Of a stretch of DNA of 11,149 nt, positions 6,092 through 11,149 are shown one piece after another. The position numbers and the translations under genes are program-made. The notes beneath the pieces are model-generated. The model saw only the letters and a program-made list of their open reading frames with translations. It did no database searches and was not told where the DNA came from. The first letter of the stretch is position 1; each line of letters starts with the position of its first letter. Source of the DNA: an uncultured Oscillospiraceae bacterium (GTDB lineage: Bacteria > Bacillota > Clostridia > Oscillospirales > Acutalibacteraceae); assembly GCA_900549155.1 (NCBI GenBank), contig URNF01000061.1, positions 1 through 11,149 of the forward strand, in the 5' to 3' direction.

Positions 6092-7081
6092 CTACCTTTT
6101 CATGTGGCGTATCGCACCGAGGACGGCGGCAAGTACACCGTAAAGCACGCCGCCGATCGCCCAAATGAACCAGCTGTATTTTGCCTGTCCGTTGCCGTTC
6201 GGACCGAATGTGTAAAACAAAAATACGGCGGTCACAAGCAGCCAATAGCCCGTGGAAATGGCGGTATAAACCCCGCTGTTTGCCTTGTTTTTGCGGGTGT
6301 AGTCGCCCTCCTCGAGCAGCTTTTGCATCGCCGCTTCATAGGTGCCGCCCAAAACGAACAGAAAACAGCCGCAGGCAGCCATGAACAGCAAAAGGCACAC
6401 CGCCGCCACATACACGATGTCGACAACGGAAAAGCAGATCGAAGCAAAAAGCGGCAGCACCGCCAAGATGCACAACACCGTCCCGCCGATGTTACAGCGG
6501 GTATAGGTCTTTTGAAAAGCCGCCTGGTGCTTCTGCACCATGCCCGTCACGCCGTATGCCGTTTCAAACGGTTCCTTTTCCAAAAAGGCAAACGCCCGCA
6601 CCTTGGATGCGCAAATAAGGAAGATCGTGACAGCGACGGAGACAAGCAGCAACAGCACACACAGCCCCAGTCCTGCCGCCGCATTTTCGGGCAGCGGAAA
6701 ACGCGCCGTTTCGGCAAGCCCACTAAGCAAAATGAGCGGGATCGGCGACAGCACGCACAAAAACGTTGCCAGCGCCATTTTCGGTGCCGCCGCTTTGCGC
6801 AGCGAAAGATAGAGCGCTGCTTCTTCCATCGTCACCCGCCGCAGGTTTTCTCCCGTTTCACCCTCTGCGGGCTGCGGCGCTTCCAATTCGTCCTTCAGGA
6901 GAAAATCCGTCGTGACGCCGAAAAGGCGGCTCATCTGCACAACCTTTTCCATGTCGGGAACCGACTGCGCCCCTTCCCATTTCGAGACCGACTGTCTGGT
7001 GACGCCGAGCTGTTCGGCAAGCTCCTCCTGCGACCATCCCGCCTTTTTCCGCAGCTCGATGATCTTATCTGCCAAAATCAT
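6092..7081 (-). CDS. XRE-family transcriptional regulator with C-terminal multi-pass membrane domain
   Basis: A 329-residue protein. Residues 3-60 form a Cro/C1-type helix-turn-helix (LRKKAGWSQEELAEQLGVTRQS...KWE, then GVTTDFLL), close to many Firmicute regulators. An acidic linker follows (about 64-90), then about six hydrophobic segments at roughly 101-121, 135-158, 197-217, 222-246, 278-294 and 302-325. A DNA-binding head tethered to the membrane suggests sensing of a membrane-active compound or of envelope state. The ATG at 7081 has GGAGG seven bases before it; an ATG at 7105 would add eight residues and lies beyond the ribosome site. It is the first gene of the exporter operon and is the obvious candidate for its regulator. 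Members of this XRE-plus-membrane type often sit beside ABC exporters. Confidence 0.88.
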   Translation of the reverse strand: MILADKIIELRKKAGWSQEELAEQLGVTRQSVSKWEGAQSVPDMEKVVQMSRLFGVTTDFLLKDELEAPQPAEGETGENLRRVTMEEAALYLSLRKAAAPKMALATFLCVLSPIPLILLSGLAETARFPLPENAAAGLGLCVLLLLVSVAVTIFLICASKVRAFAFLEKEPFETAYGVTGMVQKHQAAFQKTYTRCNIGGTVLCILAVLPLFASICFSVVDIVYVAAVCLLLFMAACGCFLFVLGGTYEAAMQKLLEEGDYTRKNKANSGVYTAISTGYWLLVTAVFLFYTFGPNGNGQAKYSWFIWAIGGVLYGVLAAVLGAIRHMKR

Positions 7082-7123
7082 AATGATACCTCCATCCCAC
7101 CGCATTTGTGCAGCGATTTGATG

Positions 7124-7136
7124 GGTACATTCTACC
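7124..7136 (-). promoter_or_regulatory. Possible -10 and short dyad upstream of the XRE-ABC operon
   Basis: TAGAAT (7134-7129, minus strand) resembles a -10 element. It sits inside a short dyad, GGTA-CATTC-TACC. There is no good -35 at 16-18 bases (the best is TGGTGC), so activation or a different sigma factor would be needed. Placement 40-50 bases before the ATG is reasonable. Weak evidence. Confidence 0.25.
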
Positions 7137-7146
7137 GTGTTTCGCG

Positions 7147-7200
7147 GTTGCGCACCAGCAAGTACACCATGAAATCTGTCAACCTATGGTTGCACCAGCA
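7147..7200. repeat. Imperfect direct repeat at the mscL 3' end
   Basis: GGTTG-CG-CACCAGCA (7146-7160) and GGTTGCACCAGCA (7188-7200) are the same apart from a 2-base indel. One copy lies within the last codons of mscL and the other in the intergenic region. It could be a small tandem-type duplication that left part of an old C-terminal coding stretch downstream of the stop. No element boundaries are visible. Confidence 0.5.
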
Positions 7201-7745
7201 GTTGCGTCGACAGTCTCTTCGGCAGTTTCTTCCGTTTCCTCAGGCTGCTCGGAGGTACAGTGCGGGCAGCGCGTGGCGTCGATGGCGATTTCCGATTTGC
7301 AGAAAGGACAGATCTTCGTCGTCGGCGCTTCCGGCTCTTGTTCTTTTTTCGGATGGATATGTACCTCGCTCAAACGGTTGATGCCCTTCACCAGCAGGAA
7401 GATCACAAAGGTCATGATGAGAAAATCGATGACCGCCGTGATGAACGTGCCGTAGTTAAAGGTGGTGACGCCGAGCTGCTTTGCCGTTTCGATCGACGTG
7501 ACCGTCGCGCGGTCGACACCCTCGGGCAGGCGCAGAATGAGGAACTGCTCGTTGAAGTTGAGACCGCCGGTCAAAAGACCGATGAACGGCATGATGAGAT
7601 CGTTGATAACCGATGTCACGATCTTTTGGAACGCACCGCCGACAATGACGCCGACCGCGAGATCCATGACATTGCCGCGCATGGCAAAGGTCTTGAATTC
7701 CGACATAAAGCCCTTGAGTTTTTTTCCGTTTTCCTTAACCGACAT
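7179..7745 (-). CDS. mscL: Large-conductance mechanosensitive channel with C-terminal zinc ribbon
   Basis: A membrane-tension safety valve that lets solutes out on hypo-osmotic shock; it works as a pentamer in the inner membrane. FKTFAMRGNVMDLAVGVIVGGAFQKIV (17-43) is the MscL N-terminal helix and pore-lining TM1, and YGTFITAVIDFLIMTFVIFLLVKGINR (98-124) is TM2. The periplasmic-side loop between them is typical. After TM2 the protein does not stop near 140 residues: KICPFCKSEIAIDATRCPHC (144-163) is a zinc ribbon with Cys146, 149, 160 and 163, followed by an acidic EET-rich tail. Total 188 residues against about 130-150 in most families. The start at 7745 is favoured by GGAGTG upstream; an internal ATG at 7706 is possible. 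It overlaps the exonuclease stop by 11 bases and is the last gene of the alaS operon. Confidence 0.95.
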   Translation of the reverse strand: MSVKENGKKLKGFMSEFKTFAMRGNVMDLAVGVIVGGAFQKIVTSVINDLIMPFIGLLTGGLNFNEQFLILRLPEGVDRATVTSIETAKQLGVTTFNYGTFITAVIDFLIMTFVIFLLVKGINRLSEVHIHPKKEQEPEAPTTKICPFCKSEIAIDATRCPHCTSEQPEETEETAEETVDATAGATIG

Positions 7746-8604
7746 TTTCAGCACACTCCGTTTCTTCTTTTCGCGGCAGAAGCTTTCTTTTGATTTCTGT
7801 CGCGTCAAATTTTTCTTTGATCTGCACGCGGGCAAGGAAGTGCTTGTTGCAGGGCGTGCAGTGCATATTGGCGCTCAGTGCGCGGTTATAGCCGCGCCAT
7901 TTGCCGTCGGTGGCAAGCTCCTTTCCGCATTGCGGACAGGCAAAGTGCAGGTATTCCGGCTTCACAAGCGGGTCGTCCCTGTCGGTGACATACCGATTTT
8001 TGAAGGTGATCCGACGGTAGAAAGCGGCATCTGCAGGCAGCAATATCTGTTTGAAGCTGTCGGCGTCATAAATTTTCTGCAGTACTCTGCCGGTCAGAAT
8101 GCTGTCGTCCAGCGCACGGTGGTGCGCGACATCCTCCTCGTTGACGGAAAGCTGCTCACAGGCGGCGGAAAGCCCCACCTGCTGCGTGTTCGGCAACTCC
8201 ATGCGCTGTTGATAATACGCCTGCAGATCCACATAGGCATGCATGAACGGGATGGTGTCCGTCTTGCAGAAATAGCGGTAGTTTTCCAGCAAAACGAGCA
8301 GGTCGGTGGTGCTCCAGGTGAGCACCACCGTTTCCGTTTTGCCGATAAAGCGCCGCAGCCCCGCCATTGCGCCCGTGAACGTGCCGCCGTCGGTCAGCTC
8401 CTCGTCGGTGATGCTGGTGAGATTGGTGACGAGATCGGTGAGCTTTTTGCTGACGGCGGGATGAATGATCGCCTGGAAGCGATCCACCTCACGCAGCGTT
8501 TCGTCCAGCTTCACCGCGCCGATCTCGATGATCTCATTGAAATAGCCGTGCACCTTTTTGACGTAGGATCCGTTCCATTCCAGATCGATGATCACATAAT
8601 TCAT
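7735..8604 (-). CDS. DEDDh-family 3'-5' exonuclease with C-terminal zinc ribbon
   Basis: A 289-residue nuclease of the DnaQ/RNase T superfamily, which removes nucleotides from 3' ends of DNA or RNA using two metal ions. The catalytic set is complete: Asp7 and Glu9 in VIIDLEW (ExoI), Asp101 in TWSTTDLLVL (ExoII), and His162 with Asp167 in HRALDD (ExoIII, DEDDh spacing as in DnaQ). After the nuclease domain (about 1-180), a C-terminal module carries CPQC (Cys223, Cys226) and CTPC (Cys249, Cys252), a zinc ribbon that may guide nucleic-acid or partner binding. The ATG follows the HIT stop after 2 bases, so it is translationally linked. It is too short for PolC and is not the epsilon subunit of a replicase by context. 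DNA versus RNA substrate is open. Confidence 0.9.
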   Translation of the reverse strand: MNYVIIDLEWNGSYVKKVHGYFNEIIEIGAVKLDETLREVDRFQAIIHPAVSKKLTDLVTNLTSITDEELTDGGTFTGAMAGLRRFIGKTETVVLTWSTTDLLVLLENYRYFCKTDTIPFMHAYVDLQAYYQQRMELPNTQQVGLSAACEQLSVNEEDVAHHRALDDSILTGRVLQKIYDADSFKQILLPADAAFYRRITFKNRYVTDRDDPLVKPEYLHFACPQCGKELATDGKWRGYNRALSANMHCTPCNKHFLARVQIKEKFDATEIKRKLLPRKEETECAENVG

Positions 8605-8606
8605 GC

Positions 8607-8939
8607 TTACGCCATCGCTCCCAGCTTGCCGCCCGCCAGCACGTGGAAATGCAGATGGAACACCGTCTGACCGGCATCCTCACCGCAATTTGTCACCACG
8701 CGATAGGAAGAGATCCCCAATTCCTTCGTGATGGCAGCGATCTTCTCATAGATATATGCCACGATGGCGGCATTGTCCGCCGTCAGTGCGGACGCCCCGG
8801 CGATGTGCTCCTTCGGAATGACCAGAAAATGCGTCGGCGCTGCCGGTGCGATGTCATAAAACGCCAGGATCTTATCGTCCTCATAGACCTTGTTTGACGG
8901 GATTTCCCCGGAAATAATTTTGCAGAAAAGACAATCCAC
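8607..8939 (-). CDS. HIT-family (HINT-like) nucleotide hydrolase
   Basis: A 110-residue histidine-triad protein; HINT enzymes are homodimers that cleave AMP-linked compounds such as AMP-amidates and aminoacyl-adenylates. The triad is HLHFHV, with His95, His97 and His99, preceded by the GQTVFH segment that binds phosphate. CLFC (Cys3, Cys6) and His45 in PKEHI fit the zinc-holding residues seen in many bacterial members. The length is normal for the family. It starts with GTG (8939-8937), confirmed by AAGGAGG seven bases upstream; no ATG lies nearby in frame. It stands 12 bases after alaS and 2 bases before the exonuclease, which makes co-transcription near certain. Confidence 0.95.
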   Translation of the reverse strand: MDCLFCKIISGEIPSNKVYEDDKILAFYDIAPAAPTHFLVIPKEHIAGASALTADNAAIVAYIYEKIAAITKELGISSYRVVTNCGEDAGQTVFHLHFHVLAGGKLGAMA

Positions 8940-8951
8940 AACGATCCCTCC

Positions 8952-11149
8952 TTATTTCAGAAAACCGGCGACAATGCCCTCTGCCGCCTGCAGTGCGTTC
9001 GCAACGGCTGCGGTATCCTTGCCGCCCGCCATGGCGATGTCCGGTCTGCCGCCGCCCTTGCCGCCGCAGAGCTTCGCCACCTCGCGCACGATGTTGCCCG
9101 CGTGCGCACCCGCCTTGACAGCGGCAGGAGCGCAGAAGCAGCCGAGCGTGACACTCGTCTCGCCGACGCCGGCAAGCACCACGACCGTGTCCTCGCCCAC
9201 CGTGTCGCGGCAGCTCTCGCACAGCGAACGGAGCGCATCACCGGAGACGCCGTCAAACGCCGCCGTGATGAGACGCACCGCGCCGACCGTTTTGGCGGTG
9301 TCGAGCATGGTGCGGATCTTGTCGGCGCTCTCGGCGGCTTTCATGTCCTCAAGCGCCTTTTCCGTCGCCTTCCATTCGCTCATGACCTGTGCGGCACGGC
9401 GCACCACGTCGTCGGCGGAATTGGCTTTCAGCGTGTCGGCAGCCTTTTCGAGCGTTGCCGTGTTTTCACGCAGCAGCGCCAGCACATGGCGACCGGTCAC
9501 CGCTTCGATGCGGCGCACACCCGCCGCAACAGAGCTTTCGGAAAGAATGCGGAAAAGTCCCAGCGAGCCGGTGGCAGCAACATGCGTACCGCCGCAGAAC
9601 TCCACCGAAACGCCCGGCACTTCCACCACGCGCACGATGTCGCCGTATTTCTCGCCGAACAGCGCCATAGCGCCGAGCTTTTTCGCTTCGGCGATCGGCA
9701 TTTTGCGGATGTTTGTCGTGATATTTTCAAGGATCCAGCTGTTGACGAGATCCTCTGTCTTTTGCAGCTCCTCAGCCGTCATGGCGGAGAAATGCGTGAA
9801 GTCAAAGCGCATACGGCTGTCGTTCACCAGCTGACCCGCCTGCTGCACATGCGTGCCGAGCACCTGACGCAGCGCCGCCTGCAGCAGATGTGCCGCCGTG
9901 TGGTTGCGCATGGTGTCCGCGCGGGTCATGTCGTCCACCTGTGCCGTCACCGCGTCCTGTACGCAGACCGCACCCTCGCGCACCGTACCGCTGTGCACGA
10001 TAACGCCGTTGTGCGTTTTGACGGTGTTCTCCACATCGAAAGCGCCGTTTTCGGCAGTGATCACGCCGACATCGCCGACCTGTCCGCCGCTTTCGGCATA
10101 GAACGACGTCGTGTCCAGCACCAGTGCCGCCGTTTCGCCCGCCACAGCACTCTCGACCACTTCGTTATCCTTGATGATCGCGACGATCTTTGCGGCGGTC
10201 TTTGTCGTTTCATAGCCGACAAACGCGGTCTTGTCCATGTGCTCCGCCACGCTTGCGCCGCCCTTCCAGGCATCTGCGCCCGCGTCCTTGCGGGCGTTGC
10301 GGGCACGCTCCTTCTGTTCCTGCATCAGGCGGAGGAATTCTTCCTCATCCACCGTCATGCCCTTTTCTTCCAGAATGTCCTGCGTCAGATCCAGCGGGAA
10401 GCCATAGGTATCATACAAACGGAAAGCGTCCGCACCGGACAGCACCGTTCCCTGCATTTTTTTGAGCGTTTCGTCGAGCAGCGCCAAGCCGCTGTCGATG
10501 GTCTTGCCGAAAGCGACTTCCTCGGTGTGGATAAGCTTTTTGATGAAGTCCTTCTTCTCCGCAAGCTCCGGATAGTGCGACAGATTTTCCTTGATGACCG
10601 TTTCCGCCACTTCATACAAAAACGGCTCGTGGATGCCGAGGAGACGTCCGTGCCGTGCGGCGCGGCGCAGCAGACGGCGCAGCACATAGCCGCGTCCTTC
10701 GTTCGAGGGCATGACGCCGTCGCCGATCATGAAGGTGGTGGAGCGGATGTGGTCGGTGATAACGCGCAGAGAAACATCGGTCTTGTGATCCTTGTGATAT
10801 TCCACGCCCGCAATGCGGCTGATATGCTTCATGATGTTCTGCACCGTGTCGACCTCAAACAGGTTGTCGACGCCCTGCATGATGCAGGCAAGGCGCTCCA
10901 GTCCCATGCCGGTGTCGATGTTGGGATGGTCGAGCGGCGTATAGTTGCCGTTGCCGTCGTTGTCAAACTGCGTGAACACCAAATTCCAAAATTCCACATA
11001 GCGGTCGCAGTCGCAGCCGACGCCGCAGGTGGGCGAACCGCAGCCGTATTTCTCGCCGCGGTCAAAATACAGCTCGGAGCAGGGACCGCACGGACCGGAG
11101 CCGTGCTCCCAGAAGTTGTCCTCCTTGCCCAGACGCACCATGTGATCCG
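8952..11149 (-). CDS. alaS: Alanyl-tRNA synthetase, N-terminus beyond the window edge
   Basis: Joins alanine to tRNA-Ala in the cytoplasm and clears mischarged Ser/Gly. The frame is open to the window edge; about 731 codons are present, and comparison with the editing motifs of E. coli AlaRS (His564, Cys666) implies some 148 missing N-terminal residues, with class II motifs 1 and 2. Counting from the Met at 11141, motif 3 is DTGMGLERL (76-84), the tRNA-recognition helices run to about 300, the editing site is HTAAH (414-418) with CGGTH (516-520), and the C-terminal DHHA1 domain has GGKGGGRPD (693-701). A Cys-rich loop, GCGSPTCGVGCDCD (33-46), precedes EFWNLVF, a form common in Clostridia. No internal frameshift is seen. 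It is followed at 12 bases by the HIT gene. Confidence 0.97.
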   Translation of the reverse strand, partial: DHMVRLGKEDNFWEHGSGPCGPCSELYFDRGEKYGCGSPTCGVGCDCDRYVEFWNLVFTQFDNDGNGNYTPLDHPNIDTGMGLERLACIMQGVDNLFEVDTVQNIMKHISRIAGVEYHKDHKTDVSLRVITDHIRSTTFMIGDGVMPSNEGRGYVLRRLLRRAARHGRLLGIHEPFLYEVAETVIKENLSHYPELAEKKDFIKKLIHTEEVAFGKTIDSGLALLDETLKKMQGTVLSGADAFRLYDTYGFPLDLTQDILEEKGMTVDEEEFLRLMQEQKERARNARKDAGADAWKGGASVAEHMDKTAFVGYETTKTAAKIVAIIKDNEVVESAVAGETAALVLDTTSFYAESGGQVGDVGVITAENGAFDVENTVKTHNGVIVHSGTVREGAVCVQDAVTAQVDDMTRADTMRNHTAAHLLQAALRQVLGTHVQQAGQLVNDSRMRFDFTHFSAMTAEELQKTEDLVNSWILENITTNIRKMPIAEAKKLGAMALFGEKYGDIVRVVEVPGVSVEFCGGTHVAATGSLGLFRILSESSVAAGVRRIEAVTGRHVLALLRENTATLEKAADTLKANSADDVVRRAAQVMSEWKATEKALEDMKAAESADKIRTMLDTAKTVGAVRLITAAFDGVSGDALRSLCESCRDTVGEDTVVVLAGVGETSVTLGCFCAPAAVKAGAHAGNIVREVAKLCGGKGGGRPDIAMAGGKDTAAVANALQAAEGIVAGFLK

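Noticed and set aside
7082..7178. Terminator for the alaS-mscL operon
   Set aside because: Only a 5-bp CAACC-ATA-GGTTG stem without a T-run is seen after the mscL stop; read-through into the XRE gene remains possible.
6104..7381. A 425-codon open frame on the plus strand, and others such as 7462-8670, 5092-6168 and 4230-5207
   Set aside because: They lie opposite well-supported minus-strand genes, give Arg/His/Gln-rich products with no family motif, lack ribosome sites, and are expected from GC-rich codon bias.
7746..7835. MscL start at 7835
   Set aside because: It would add 30 Lys/Arg-rich residues read out of frame from the exonuclease gene and has no family match; the ribosome site points to 7745.

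Overview
The window looks like chromosome from a GC-rich member of the Clostridia, most like the gut Oscillospiraceae/Ruminococcaceae. The reasons are G+C-rich codons, AGGAGG-type ribosome sites, sigma-A promoters, a clostridial-style Y-family polymerase, a Cys-rich clostridial-type AlaRS and many small enzymes of families common in that group. The taxonomy is inferred from sequence character only. Twelve protein genes are supported. Eleven lie on the minus strand and one small gene on the plus strand. No tRNA, rRNA, CRISPR array, transposase or integrase was seen, and no gene-free stretch exceeds 300 bases (the longest is 154).

Layout, read along the plus coordinates. (1) 1-780, minus: the N-terminal 260 residues of a DinB-type translesion polymerase, cut by the window edge. 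(2) 781-878: a divergent control region with a near-consensus promoter for dinB and a LexA-box-like palindrome over its predicted start point. (3) 879-1103, plus: a 74-residue phage-holin-like membrane protein, followed by an intrinsic terminator. (4) 1139-4117, minus: a tight four-gene operon, in transcription order a ketopantoate-reductase-like oxidoreductase, an alpha/beta hydrolase, a class I SAM methyltransferase and an ATC-hydrolase-family protein. Gaps are 4 and 6 bases, then a 4-base stop/start overlap. Its 154-base upstream region holds an extended -10 promoter and two strong inverted repeats, one of which overlaps a possible second -10. (5) 4272-7081, minus: an XRE-type regulator with a multi-pass membrane domain, then an ABC ATPase and its overlapping ABC-2 permease. 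This looks like a self-regulated drug, peptide or lipid exporter. (6) 7179-11149, minus: alaS (N-terminus off the edge), a HIT-family nucleotide hydrolase, a DEDDh 3'-5' exonuclease with a C-terminal zinc ribbon, and mscL with its own C-terminal zinc ribbon, all spaced as an operon.

How it fits together. The right part is core housekeeping (aminoacylation, adenylate clean-up, nucleic-acid trimming, osmotic safety valve). The middle is an exporter cassette. Left of it is an uncharacterised enzyme operon with redox, hydrolase, methyl-transfer and thiazoline-hydrolase-like activities, which probably act on one small molecule. The left end is a DNA-damage gene sharing a regulatory region with an orphan holin-like gene. 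The most interesting candidates are the enzyme operon with its structured leader, the LexA-like box between dinB and the holin-like gene, and the zinc-ribbon MscL. Nothing here is plainly a new defence or mobile system.
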